NCBI RefSeq assembly: GCF_025231485.1
Contig: NZ_CP104003.1
Span: 1,612,001 to 1,676,000 of the forward strand
Source: Salinirubellus salinus
GTDB lineage: Archaea; Halobacteriota; Halobacteria; Halobacteriales; Haloarculaceae
Reading direction: 5' to 3'
Length of the DNA stretch: 64,000 nt
Both the position numbers and the translations under genes were made by a program. The notes beneath the pieces are model-generated. The model was not told the DNA's origin. It did not search any database and saw only the letters and a program-made list of their open reading frames with translations. This document shows, in pieces, positions 35,024 through 43,197 of the stretch. The stretch's first letter is position 1. Every line of letters starts with the position of its first letter.

Positions 35024-36007
35024 ATGAGTACGGTCACACCCGGCATCCACCACGTCACCTGCATCGCGGGCGACCCACAGCGGAACATGGACTTCTGGGT
35101 CGAGGCGCTGGGCCTGCGACTGGTCAAGCGCTCCATCAACCAGGACGACCCCGGCACCTACCACTTCTTCTTCGCCGACGCGGAGGGGAGTCCCGGCACG
35201 TCGATGACGTTCTTCCCGTGGGCCGACCTCCCCCAGGGGACGGTCGGGTCCGGACAGGTCTCCCGGACCGCGTTCCGCGTCCCCGAGGGGAGCCTCGACT
35301 TCTGGGAGTCCCGTTTCGACGAGTACGGCGTCGAGTACGACGAGCGCGTCGAGCGCTTCGGCGAGACCGTCCTCCCGTTCCGGGACCCCGACGGCCTCCC
35401 GGTCGAACTCGTCGAGGTCGAGATCCCCGACGACGACCCGACGGTCCCGTGGACCGAGTGGGTCCCGGCGGAGCACGCCATCCGCGGGTTCCACTCGGTG
35501 ACGCTCTGGCTCGCGGACCCGCAGCCGACGATGGAGCTGCTAGAGACGATGGGGATGGAACGACAGGGGACCGAGCAGGCACAGGGTGACACACCCGGCG
35601 ACGAGCGGACCCGGTTCGCCGCGAGCGGGCCGGTCGGGAAGTACGTCGACGTCCTGCCCACCATCGAGGCGAGTCGACAGGGCCACGGTACGGTCCACCA
35701 CGTCGCGTTCCAGACACCGACCGACGAGGACCAGGAGGCGATGCGCGAGGCCGTCCAGGGTGAAGGGCTGCGCCCCACCGCGCAGATAGACCGCCACTGG
35801 TTCCGGTCCGTCTACTTCCGCGAGCACGGCGGGGTCCTGTTCGAGCTGGCGACGAGCGGTCCGGGCTACGACAGCGACGAACCCCTCGACGAACTGGGCG
35901 AGCGGCTGGTCCTGCCCGGCCAGTTCGAGGCGCGTCGTGAGGAGATAGAGGCGCAACTGCCGGACGTGACGATCCCGCGGCCCAATGCGGCCGAGGCTGA
36001 CGACTGA
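35024..36007 (+). CDS. Two-domain VOC protein, ring-cleaving dioxygenase-like (MhqO type)
   Basis: Metal-dependent VOC-fold protein of 327 residues built from two glyoxalase-like halves (about 1-135 and 150-285). Candidate metal ligands are the His of GIHHVTCIAGD at the N-terminus, the His pair in HGTVHHVAFQTPT, and the Glu in GVLFELATSGPGY. The family is annotated as ring-cleaving dioxygenase (MhqO/MhqE-like), linked in bacteria to quinone detoxification; activity on a specific substrate is not shown by sequence. The C-terminal LPGQFEARREEIEAQLP segment is a family signature. It stands alone. Confidence 0.88.
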   Translation: MSTVTPGIHHVTCIAGDPQRNMDFWVEALGLRLVKRSINQDDPGTYHFFFADAEGSPGTSMTFFPWADLPQGTVGSGQVSRTAFRVPEGSLDFWESRFDEYGVEYDERVERFGETVLPFRDPDGLPVELVEVEIPDDDPTVPWTEWVPAEHAIRGFHSVTLWLADPQPTMELLETMGMERQGTEQAQGDTPGDERTRFAASGPVGKYVDVLPTIEASRQGHGTVHHVAFQTPTDEDQEAMREAVQGEGLRPTAQIDRHWFRSVYFREHGGVLFELATSGPGYDSDEPLDELGERLVLPGQFEARREEIEAQLPDVTIPRPNAAEADD

Positions 36008-36124
36008 TCTGTCTCGCGGGCGCGGTGCTGTAACGGTGCAGTAGCGGTCCAGCACACCGACCCGGCACGAGGCGCGCGAAGCGCGCCGAGTGGCGCCGTC
36101 GTTCTCCGCGTCTTTGCGAGGCGT

Positions 36125-36149
36125 GGTACGCGAGCGCAGCGAGCGTACC
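36125..36149. repeat. Intergenic hairpin with GAGCGCAGCGA core
   Basis: GGTACGC (36125-36131) and GCGTACC (36143-36149) pair around GAGCGCAGCGA. A second hairpin, GGCGCGC-GAA-GCGCGCC, lies about 50 bases upstream. Both are between convergent genes. Confidence 0.6.
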
Positions 36150-36166
36150 CGACGACGAGGAAGTGG

Positions 36167-36370
36167 CTATGTCTCGTGAGGGTGTTCGTCCCGGTGGTCG
36201 TCGGGGTTCTCCTGCTCCTCGGCGTCGGACACCCGTTCCTGCTCCTCGGCGCCGGTCGGGGTCTCCTCGGCACGTTCCTCGTGGCGTGCCTGCTCCGCCT
36301 CGACCGTCTCCTCGTCCGGGTCCTCCTCGTCGACGGTCGCCTCGGCCGTGGAGTCGTGGTCGTCAGACAT
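36167..36370 (-). CDS. Very acidic small protein of unknown function
   Basis: A 67-residue protein, MSDDHDSTAEATVDEEDPDE to a His-rich end (EHPHET). More than 40 percent of residues are Asp or Glu and there is no hydrophobic core, so it is likely disordered. Such proteins occur often in haloarchaea next to unrelated genes. It reads opposite to its neighbours and is not in an operon. Because the composition is simple, a chance open frame cannot be excluded. Confidence 0.45.
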   Translation of the reverse strand: MSDDHDSTAEATVDEEDPDEETVEAEQARHEERAEETPTGAEEQERVSDAEEQENPDDHRDEHPHET

Positions 36371-36478
36371 CGGCCGGGCTAGTGCAGTCCCACTGAAAGG
36401 CGTGGTGCCCGGAGTGGAACTGGACCCGGCCGGCCCCGGACCGACGGGGCTTTCACCCGTCTCGGTGAACCCGGCGGC

Positions 36479-36931
36479 ATGTTGCGGGAACTGCTGGGGC
36501 TCGCCGACGGCCAGGGAGCGTCACGTGTCGGCCTGTTCGTCGACGGGCCGAACGTGCTCCGCGACGAGTTCGACGTTGACCTGGACGACGTTCGAGCGGC
36601 CGCGACGGCCGTCGGCCGGCTCGTGGTGACGCGGCTCTACCTCGACGAGAACGCCCCCTCCGGACTCGTGAAGGCCGCCGAGGCGCACGGCTACGAGGTC
36701 GTGGTGACGAGCGGCGACGTGGACGTCAAGCTCGCCGTCGACGCGGCCGAACTCGTCACCGACGGCGCCATCGACACCCTCGCGGTGGCCTCGCGGGACA
36801 CGGACTTCAAGCCCGTCCTCGAGCTGGCGGCCCGACGTGGGGTGCGGACGCTGGCCATCGCCCCCGGTACGCACGGTCGGTCGGACGCGCTGCGGTCGGC
36901 GGCGCACGACGCCGTGACGCTGGGGGAGTAA
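36479..36931 (+). CDS. NYN domain (PIN-like) protein, TIGR00288 family
   Basis: A 150-residue PIN-like protein of the TIGR00288/NYN group, a fold of metal-dependent ribonucleases. Conserved acidic positions are in VGLFVDGPNVLRDEF, EVVVTSGDVDVKLAVDAAEL and LAVASRDTDFKPVLELAARR. The protein is shorter than many relatives and appears to consist of the NYN domain only. The next gene, a cation exchanger, starts two bases after the stop, so they are likely cotranscribed, though a functional tie is not evident. RNA target unknown. Confidence 0.87.
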   Translation: MLRELLGLADGQGASRVGLFVDGPNVLRDEFDVDLDDVRAAATAVGRLVVTRLYLDENAPSGLVKAAEAHGYEVVVTSGDVDVKLAVDAAELVTDGAIDTLAVASRDTDFKPVLELAARRGVRTLAIAPGTHGRSDALRSAAHDAVTLGE

Positions 36932-36933
36932 CG

Positions 36934-37962
36934 ATGGTACTCGGACTCGTCCCCGATTCGCCCGCCTTCGCCGTCCTCGTCGTGGTGCTCACGACTGGCC
37001 TCATCTGGGTGGGGAGCGGGTGGCTGGAGAGTTCGGCCGAGGCGCTGTCGGGGTACTACGGCCTGCCGGCGGTCGTGCAGGGATCCATCGTCGTCGCCGT
37101 CGGCTCCAGTTTCCCCGAACTCGTCAGCGTCCTCGTCACCGCGCTCTCCGGGTCGTTCTCCATGGGCGTCGGAGCCATCGTCGGCTCGGCCATCTTCAAC
37201 ATCCTCGTCATCCCGGCGGTCTCCGGCCTCGCGGCCGACGGTGCCGTGGGAGCGGACCGGACCATCGTGTACAAGGAGGCACAGTTCTACATGATCGCCG
37301 TCTCGGCGCTGGTCCTGACGTTCGCGCTCGCGGTCATCTACTACCCGAGTGGCGAGCGCCTCGGCGGGGCTGTGACCCGACCGCTCGCGCTCATCCCACT
37401 CCTGCTGTACGGGCTCTACCTGTTCATCCAGTGGCAGGACGTGAGCGACTACGAGCACGACGGGACGGGGCACGACGTGGACGTGCGCCGGAACTGGCTG
37501 TTTCTGGCGGGGGGACTGGCCGTGATACTCGTGGGCGTCGAACAGCTCGTCGGCGCCGTCGAGGTGCTCAACGCGGCGTTCGGCATCCCGGAGTTCCTCG
37601 CCGGGGTGACCATCATCGCGGCCGCGACGAGCCTCCCCGACGCGCTCGTGAGCGTCCGGACCGCCAGAGAGGGGCGCGGGGTCACCAGCCTCGGCAACGT
37701 ACTCGGGTCGAACACGTTCGACCTGCTCGTCGCCATCCCGCTCGGCGTGATGATCGTCGGGAGCGCCACGGTCTCGTTCGCCGTCGCCGCACCGATGTTC
37801 GGCGTCCTGACGCTGGCGACGGTCCTGCTGTTCACCGTCCTCCGGACGGACCTCGAACTGACCGACCCCGAGTCGTACCTGCTGCTCGTCTCCTACCTCG
37901 TGTTCGTCGCGTGGGTCGTCGGCGAGACAGTGGGCGTGTTCGACCTCGTCGTCGGGACGTAG
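36934..37962 (+). CDS. Na+/Ca2+-type cation exchanger (CaCA family)
   Basis: Membrane cation antiporter of 342 residues with about ten helices in two inverted halves. The alpha-1 repeat is VGSSFPELVSVLVTALSGSF followed by GAIVGSAIFNILV; alpha-2 is AAATSLPDALVSVRTAREGR followed by LGNVLGSNTFDLL. These hold the ion-coordinating Glu/Asp and Asn residues. A Ca2+ or other divalent export role is inferred from family; the substitution of Asp for Glu in alpha-2 may alter selectivity. Directly downstream of the NYN gene. Confidence 0.91.
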   Translation: MVLGLVPDSPAFAVLVVVLTTGLIWVGSGWLESSAEALSGYYGLPAVVQGSIVVAVGSSFPELVSVLVTALSGSFSMGVGAIVGSAIFNILVIPAVSGLAADGAVGADRTIVYKEAQFYMIAVSALVLTFALAVIYYPSGERLGGAVTRPLALIPLLLYGLYLFIQWQDVSDYEHDGTGHDVDVRRNWLFLAGGLAVILVGVEQLVGAVEVLNAAFGIPEFLAGVTIIAAATSLPDALVSVRTAREGRGVTSLGNVLGSNTFDLLVAIPLGVMIVGSATVSFAVAAPMFGVLTLATVLLFTVLRTDLELTDPESYLLLVSYLVFVAWVVGETVGVFDLVVGT

Positions 37963-37984
37963 CCGGCACCGGGCGGGGCTCGTC

Positions 37985-38072
37985 GGCGGTTGCCACGACG
38001 CCGACCGACGCTCGCCGGCGGTTGCCACGACGCCGACCGACGCTCGCCGGCGGTTGCCACGACGCCGACCGA
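37985..38072. repeat. 32-bp direct tandem repeat, 2.75 copies
   Basis: Two identical 32-bp units (37985-38016, 38017-38048) and a third copy keeping the first 24 bases (38049-38072). Each starts GGCGGTTGCCACGACGCCGA. They follow one another without spacers, so this is a tandem array rather than CRISPR. It fills the gap between the exchanger stop and the TatD-type start. Confidence 0.85.
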
Positions 38073-38123
38073 AGAGGCGACCACAGGCGGGAGCGTTTTG
38101 CCCCGGACCCTCGAACCACCAGT

Positions 38124-38978
38124 ATGACCGACCCCGCCGCGACGCTCGACGGGCCCGTCCTCGACGACCACCTCCACCTCGACCCGGTCAACGGCCGCAA
38201 CACCGACGCAGTCAGGGAGTTCGCCCGCCTCGGCGGCACCCACCTGCTCGTGCTGAACAAGCCCTCGTGGAGCCTCGGGGTCGAGGTGTCCGAGCCGGAT
38301 GACTTCCGCGACCCGCTCGAACTCACCTGCGAGGCGGTCGCGGACGCCACCGCGGTGCTGCCGGGGCGCGCGTGGCCCGTCCTCGGGGTCCACCCAGCGC
38401 TGATATCGCGGCTGGTCGACCGGGGATTCTCGCCCGAAGCGGCCCGTGACCTGATGATGGGCGGCATCGACGTGGCCGCCGAGTTCGTCGCCGACGGCCC
38501 GGCGCTCGCCATCAAGTCGGGGCGTCCCCACTACGACGTGCGCGACGCGGTCTGGGACGCCTCGAACGCGGTGATGTGCCACGCGTTCGAGCGGGCCGCC
38601 GAGGTGGGGTGTGCCGTCCAGCTCCACACCGAGGGTGGGAGCGACTTCACCGAGGTGACCGAGTGGGCCGAGGACCGCGGCCTCCCCGCCGAGCGGGTCG
38701 TGAAACACTACGCCGGCCCCCGCACCGAGGGGCCGGTCCCCTCGGTCCTCGCCAGCGAGGAGAACATAGAGGGGGCCATGGAACACGGCCGGCCGTTCAT
38801 GCTCGAGACGGACTTCATCGACGACCCGGACCGACCGGGGGCGGTGCTCGGACCGAAGACGGTGCCCAAGCGGACGGCGTGGCTGGTCGAGGAGGGCCAC
38901 GACGACGTGGTCCGCGAGGCGCACGTCGAGACGCCCACGCGGGTCTACGGTATCGACACCGAGGCGACGCTGGAATGA
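38124..38978 (+). CDS. TatD-related metal-dependent hydrolase
   Basis: A 284-residue amidohydrolase-fold protein. Metal-binding motifs are DDHLHLDPVNGRNT near the N-terminus (HxH), AVQLHTEGGSDFTE (His), VVKHYAGPRTEGP (His) and MLETDFIDDPDRPGAVLGP (Asp), in the order expected for TatD-like phosphodiesterases. Inserts make it longer than bacterial TatD (about 260). GLDNA-processing nuclease activity is not certain; haloarchaeal members form their own branch. ATG 38124 follows the tandem repeats. The gene is alone. Confidence 0.87.
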   Translation: MTDPAATLDGPVLDDHLHLDPVNGRNTDAVREFARLGGTHLLVLNKPSWSLGVEVSEPDDFRDPLELTCEAVADATAVLPGRAWPVLGVHPALISRLVDRGFSPEAARDLMMGGIDVAAEFVADGPALAIKSGRPHYDVRDAVWDASNAVMCHAFERAAEVGCAVQLHTEGGSDFTEVTEWAEDRGLPAERVVKHYAGPRTEGPVPSVLASEENIEGAMEHGRPFMLETDFIDDPDRPGAVLGPKTVPKRTAWLVEEGHDDVVREAHVETPTRVYGIDTEATLE

Positions 38979-38994
38979 CCGAGGCGGTGCCGGC

Positions 38995-39267
38995 TCAGGC
39001 CCGCGCGAGTACCCGGACCCCGTCGGTCTCGTCCACCTGCACCTCGCGCACGCCGAAGCCGGCCGCCGCGAGTTGCTCGCGGAACGCACCGGGCGCCCAG
39101 TGGACGAAGTAGCGGCCCGTCTCGGTGCGGTAGCGGTACGTCGTCTCGCTCCCGTCGCCGTGCTCGCCCGAGACGAACAGCGGCGCGGCGGGGCGGAGTA
39201 CGCGACGTATCTCTGCGAGCGTCCTCGGCACGTCCTGCCGGGGGAAGGGCGCTCGTCCATCGGTTCG
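38995..39267 (-). pseudogene. C-terminal remnant of a SAM-dependent methyltransferase
   Basis: The open segment starts right after an in-frame stop (39268-39270) and reads FPRQDVPRTLAEIRRVLRP, then APLFVSGEHGDGSETTYRY and FVHWAPGAFREQLAAAGFGV to the end. AEIRRVLRPxxPLFVS and AxFREQLAAAGF are the distal motifs of class I methyltransferases. The N-terminal SAM-binding half (E/DxGxGxG) is absent, with the GMC oxidoreductase end immediately upstream. A short GTG-started product would not fold as a methyltransferase. Confidence 0.6.
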
Positions 39268-39305
39268 TCAGGCTCGGGGACCGGTGAAGGCGGTCGGGTC
39301 GTCGC

Positions 39306-40928
39306 TCACAGTCCGGCGTCGATGTCCTCGGCCGCCCGGAGCGCCAGCGCCGAGATGGTGAGGACGGGGTTCGCCGCGGCTCCGGTCGGGAAGACGCTCG
39401 CGCCGACCACCGAGAGGTTCGGGTGGTCGTGCGTGCGGAGGCTCGCGTCGACGACGCTCTCGTCGGGGTCGGTGCCCATCCGCGCGGTCCCCATCAGGTG
39501 GTGTGCCCACGCGGGCGTGTCGGGGTCCGTCCGCCGGACCGGCGTCGCCCCCATCTCGGACAGGATGTCGGCCTGCACCTCGAAGGCGAACTCGAACGCC
39601 TCGTACTCGTGGTCGGAGAGCGAGAGCGAGACGTCCGGGACGGGGTTGCCGAGGTCGTCGGTCCGGGAGTGGTCCAGCGTCACCCGGTTCTCGGCGCGGG
39701 GGAGCATCTCCACCTGGGCGTTGACGCTCACCTCGCGGTTGGTGAAGTCACCAGCGACGAGGTCGTCACCCCAGACCGCCGGCTGGCGGACGTCACCGAT
39801 GGCGTCACCGCCGAGCGCGCTATCCAGTACCGAGGGCGGGTCCGAGCGGAACTCGAGGACGAAGCTCCCGGGACCGCGCTCGTAGCCGTAGAACGCCTCG
39901 CTGGTCGTCGTCAGGAACCCGATGGGTTCGGGGTCCAGCGGGCCGTCGGTCCGACCCACCGTGCCGACGACGGGGTGCTCCATCAGGTAGCGACCCACGG
40001 TGCCGGAGGAGTTGGCGAGGCCGTCGGGGTAGGCGTCCGAGGCAGACAGCAGGAGCAGCCGCGGCGTCTCCACCGCGCCGGCCGCGAGGACGAAGTGCCG
40101 GGCTTCCTGCCGGTGCTCGACGCCGTCCGGCGTGACGTAGCGGGCGGCGACGATGGCCCCATCGTCGTCGTGTTCGAGGCCGACCACGCGGGCGCGGTCT
40201 ATCACGCGAGCGCCGGCTGCCTCGGCCTTCCGGACGGTCACGTCGGCGCTGTACTTCGCGCCGGAGGGACAGACCGGGAGACACGTCGAGAAGCCGATAC
40301 ACGGGCTCCGGCCGTCGTACGGTTCTGAGTTGCGCGCCTGTGGGGCGTCCCGCGTGGAGATGCCGAGTCGCTCGCAGGCCTCCACCAGCAGGCCGTCGGA
40401 GTAACGCTTCGGGAACGCCGGGAGCGGGTAGTCGGCCTCGCGCGGCGGCCCCTCGTCACCGGCGCTCCCGGCGACGCCGAGTTCCGCCTCCGCCGTCGTG
40501 TAGTACGGCGAGAGGTCGGCGTACGAGATGGGCCAGTCGACCCCGAGGCCGTGTTCGCTGGCGAGCTCGAAGTCCACCTCGTGGAACCGCGGGGTGTTGC
40601 CCTGCCAGTGGAGCGTCGTGCCGCCGACACCCTTCACGCGGGCGTTGTTCAGCGGGTAGTCGAGCGTCCCGGACGTGCTGTAGCGGTCGCGCTTGCCGCC
40701 CATGTCCCAGACGCGCGTGTCGGGCGTGTCCGGCCGGATGGCGAACTCCATCCGCTCGATGCGGCTGGCGGGGTCGAACCACTCGCCGGCCTCGAGGAAG
40801 ACGACCGAGCGGCCGGCCTCGGCGAGGCGGTGGCCGACCAGCGCCCCCGCGACGCCCGTGCCGACGATGCAGACGTCGGCCCGCGGCGAAGGGGACCGTT
40901 CGACGCCGTCCCCGTCGGCGGCGCTCAC
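39306..40928 (-). CDS. GMC family oxidoreductase (gluconate dehydrogenase large subunit-like)
   Basis: FAD-dependent oxidoreductase of 540 residues. FAD-binding DVCIVGTGVAGALVGHRLAE lies at about residue 18, the conserved GGTTLHWQGNTPRF follows, CIGFSTCLPVCPSGAKYSAD lies in the middle, and the C-terminal GMC signature is HHLMGTARMGTDP with AANPVLTISALALRAAEDI. The CxxxCPxGAK-type segment is typical of membrane-linked gluconate/sorbitol dehydrogenase-like enzymes. It overlaps the subunit 3 gene by four bases, and a membrane protein is coupled in turn, so a three-part membrane-associated dehydrogenase is likely. Sugar or alcohol substrate not determinable. Confidence 0.91.
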   Translation of the reverse strand: MSAADGDGVERSPSPRADVCIVGTGVAGALVGHRLAEAGRSVVFLEAGEWFDPASRIERMEFAIRPDTPDTRVWDMGGKRDRYSTSGTLDYPLNNARVKGVGGTTLHWQGNTPRFHEVDFELASEHGLGVDWPISYADLSPYYTTAEAELGVAGSAGDEGPPREADYPLPAFPKRYSDGLLVEACERLGISTRDAPQARNSEPYDGRSPCIGFSTCLPVCPSGAKYSADVTVRKAEAAGARVIDRARVVGLEHDDDGAIVAARYVTPDGVEHRQEARHFVLAAGAVETPRLLLLSASDAYPDGLANSSGTVGRYLMEHPVVGTVGRTDGPLDPEPIGFLTTTSEAFYGYERGPGSFVLEFRSDPPSVLDSALGGDAIGDVRQPAVWGDDLVAGDFTNREVSVNAQVEMLPRAENRVTLDHSRTDDLGNPVPDVSLSLSDHEYEAFEFAFEVQADILSEMGATPVRRTDPDTPAWAHHLMGTARMGTDPDESVVDASLRTHDHPNLSVVGASVFPTGAAANPVLTISALALRAAEDIDAGL

Positions 40929-41500
40929 GTCGAGTCACCCCCGTCGGCCGCCTCGGCACCCTCGGGCGGGCGCACCAGCGACTCGTAGCCGCCGGGGTAG
41001 CCCACCGGGTTCGTGATGCCGACGAGTTCGCTCCCGCGTGGCGTGCTGAACAGCGCGTACAGCAGCGTGTTGACGAGGTGATAGCGGACGCGCTCGGTGT
41101 CGGTCCCGTCCGGCCGCGGGTGGACCCGGTCGACGCCGAGTTCGCGCAGTGTCGCCTCGCGAGCCGACGGCGGGAGCGCGGCGAACGATCGTCCGCGGAC
41201 CCGTCGAGTCTGCGTGTCGAGCGCGGCCATCGCGTCGCGCATCGCGGCCCGCCGCTCGCGGGAGAGCCGGTGCGTGTACGCCTCGACGAACGAGGGGTCC
41301 GTCGAGACGGCAGTGGGGTAGACGGCGGCCGCGACGGCCACCAGCGTCCCGATCTCGTGCTCGTCGAACCGCTCGCCCGCCGCCTCGTTCGCGTCGGGTC
41401 GCTCGCCGACGGCGATCTCCGAGGCGACGAGCGACCCGCCGACGAGTCCGCCCGCGGCGATGGCCGCCAGCGCGTCTCGCCGGGTGAGGCGGAGGCTCAT
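40925..41500 (-). CDS. Gluconate 2-dehydrogenase subunit 3 family protein
   Basis: The small partner of GMC dehydrogenases, 191 residues, thought to help assembly or export. It starts with a twin-arginine-like signal, SLRLTRRDALAAIAAGGLVG, then the DUF/PF13618 domain with FDEHEIGTLVAVAAAVYPTA and a C-terminal YHLVNTLLYALFSTPRGSEL plus VGYPGGYESL. The TRRD motif suggests the complex is exported folded by Tat, carrying the FAD subunit with it. It sits between the GMC subunit and a membrane protein with four-base overlaps on both sides. Confidence 0.9.
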   Translation of the reverse strand: MSLRLTRRDALAAIAAGGLVGGSLVASEIAVGERPDANEAAGERFDEHEIGTLVAVAAAVYPTAVSTDPSFVEAYTHRLSRERRAAMRDAMAALDTQTRRVRGRSFAALPPSAREATLRELGVDRVHPRPDGTDTERVRYHLVNTLLYALFSTPRGSELVGITNPVGYPGGYESLVRPPEGAEAADGGDST

Positions 41501-42375
41501 CGGTCGGTCACCCCCCGCCGCGCCGTCTTCTCGGTCTCGGTGCCGGCGCTCGTCTCGCGCTCCGCCGGTCGCTCAGCGCCCGGTCGGGTCACGAGCACCG
41601 TCACGAGACAGAGCGCCACCGCGCCGAGGAGGACCTGGACGCGACGACCGCCGTGGCCGACCAGCGCCGGGTCCAGCATCGGCACGAGCCAGTCGAGACC
41701 GCGGGAGGTGAACGTCGTCGTCGCCAGCGCCTGCGCGACGCGGAACCCGAGGCTGACGACGACGCCGGCGACGAACCAGAGCGGCACCAGCACCGTCCCA
41801 AGTGCGACGGCTCGGGAGGGGTCGCGAGCGGGAGGCCTGCGGAGGGGGAGCCGGTCGGCGAACCGGGCGCCGCCGAGGAGTGTAGGTGGCCCCACGACGA
41901 GCGTGGTGGCCGCGAGCGTGAGGGCCGTCGGGAGCGCGACGACGTGGAAGGGGGCGGCCCCGAGCAGTTCGTACCCCCACCCGACGACCGCGGTGGCGGT
42001 GGCGACGGCCACGACCGCGACGACGGCGTACTCGAGGAGCACCCGGGCCGAGCGGTCGGTCGGCGGGCGGCCGCTCGACAGGCGGGGGACGGCCCCCCAC
42101 AGCCGTGGACCGAGTGTGGCGAGGACGAGCACCGAGGCCGCGACGGCGAGGGTGGTGGGGGCGAGCGACCCCCGGAGGACCGCGGTGGCGACGACGCCGG
42201 CGGCGGCGCCCCAGCCGACGCTCGGGCCGAACAGCAGTGCCAGCGGGAGGACCACTCCCGCGGCGACCGAGAGGAATCCGGGGACGGGGAGGGTGTCGCC
42301 CGCGAGTGCGAGGCCGGCGTACCCCACGGCCGTCACGACAGCGACCCACACCATCTCTCGGGAGGGATAGTTCAT
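41497..42375 (-). CDS. Multi-pass membrane protein coupled to the GMC dehydrogenase
   Basis: A 292-residue protein with about seven or eight hydrophobic helices. The first half (AAGVVLPLALLFGPSVGWGA and AVLRGSLAPTTLAVA) resembles MASE1-like sensory or ECF-transporter S-component modules, but I cannot assign a family. The C-terminal tail is cytoplasmic, short and charged. No heme-binding histidine pattern is evident, so it is probably not the cytochrome acceptor. It is the first gene of the operon and its stop overlaps the subunit 3 start. Possible roles are membrane anchor, sensor or transporter for the dehydrogenase substrate. Confidence 0.65.
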   Translation of the reverse strand: MNYPSREMVWVAVVTAVGYAGLALAGDTLPVPGFLSVAAGVVLPLALLFGPSVGWGAAAGVVATAVLRGSLAPTTLAVAASVLVLATLGPRLWGAVPRLSSGRPPTDRSARVLLEYAVVAVVAVATATAVVGWGYELLGAAPFHVVALPTALTLAATTLVVGPPTLLGGARFADRLPLRRPPARDPSRAVALGTVLVPLWFVAGVVVSLGFRVAQALATTTFTSRGLDWLVPMLDPALVGHGGRRVQVLLGAVALCLVTVLVTRPGAERPAERETSAGTETEKTARRGVTDR

Positions 42376-42503
42376 CGATACGGAGGGGGCAGTCTAGACA
42401 CTTCACTCTAGTGTCGTCCAGCGGCAACTCCGGCCCGCTCTGTGTCGGTTCGGGACGGGGGTGGTTCGGTGGTTCCGGCCACTTCGGCCAGAGTATACAG
42501 ACC

Positions 42504-42509
42504 TTTAGT
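42504..42509 (+). promoter_or_regulatory. TATA-like element of the adenylate kinase gene
   Basis: TTTAGT is centred about 26 bases before ATG 42532, consistent with a leaderless transcript and excluding the in-frame start 30 codons upstream. Confidence 0.45.
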
Positions 42510-42531
42510 CGGGCCTGTAGAACGCCCGGGC

Positions 42532-43179
42532 ATGAGCCAGCCGAAACTGCTGTTGCTCGGGCCGCCGGGCGCAGGCAAGGGAACCCAGTCCAGCAACCTC
42601 GTCGAGCGGTTCGGCGTCGAACACGTGACGACCGGCGACGCGCTCCGGTCGAACAAGGGGATGGACATCTCCGACCTCGGGCTGGAGTACGACACGCCGG
42701 GCGAGTACATGGACGCCGGCGAGCTCGTCCCGGACGCGGTGGTCAACGAGATCGTCAAGACCGCGCTGGAGGAGGCCGACGGGTTCGTCCTCGACGGCTA
42801 CCCCCGGAACCTCGACCAGGCCGAGTACCTCGACTCCATCACGGACCTCGACGTGGTCGCCTCGCTCTCGGTCTCCCGCGACGAACTCGTCGGCCGGCTG
42901 ACCGGGCGCCGCGTCTGCTCCGATTGCGGGACGAACTACCACGTCGAGTTCGACCAGCCCGAGGAAGAGGGCGTCTGCGACGAGTGTGGTAGCGACCTCG
43001 TCCAGCGCGACGACGACACCGAGGAGACCGTTCGCGAGCGCCTGCGCGTCTTCGACGAGAACACCCAGCCCGTCATCGACTTCTACGACGAGCAGGGCGA
43101 ACTCGTCGAGATCGACGGCGAGGGGACCCCGGACGAGGTCTGGGCGAACCTCGAGGCGGCCGTCGAGGAACGGCTGTAA
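42532..43179 (+). CDS. adk: Adenylate kinase
   Basis: Interconverts ATP plus AMP and two ADP; 215 residues, the long form with LID domain. P-loop [23 protein letters not shown]-binding [11 protein letters not shown]-like [14 protein letters not shown] and [21 protein letters not shown] zinc knuckle [12 protein letters not shown]…[10 protein letters not shown] (four Cys); [16 protein letters not shown] follows. A bacterial-type rather than archaeal-type (AdkA) enzyme, as usual in haloarchaea. In many archaea this gene sits in the secY neighbourhood; here it stands alone, 3.4 kb from a DUF106 gene that commonly neighbours it elsewhere. Confidence 0.96.
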   Translation: MSQPKLLLLGPPGAGKGTQSSNLVERFGVEHVTTGDALRSNKGMDISDLGLEYDTPGEYMDAGELVPDAVVNEIVKTALEEADGFVLDGYPRNLDQAEYLDSITDLDVVASLSVSRDELVGRLTGRRVCSDCGTNYHVEFDQPEEEGVCDECGSDLVQRDDDTEETVRERLRVFDENTQPVIDFYDEQGELVEIDGEGTPDEVWANLEAAVEERL

Positions 43180-43197
43180 CGCCCGCGAGACGCCGCT

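Noticed and set aside
37985-38072. CRISPR array
   Set aside because: Repeats are contiguous with no spacers and only 2.75 copies; no cas gene nearby.
37893-39260. Long minus-strand frame over the TatD gene and the tandem repeat
   Set aside because: Shadow of the TatD gene; the repeat simply gives a repeated peptide of low complexity.
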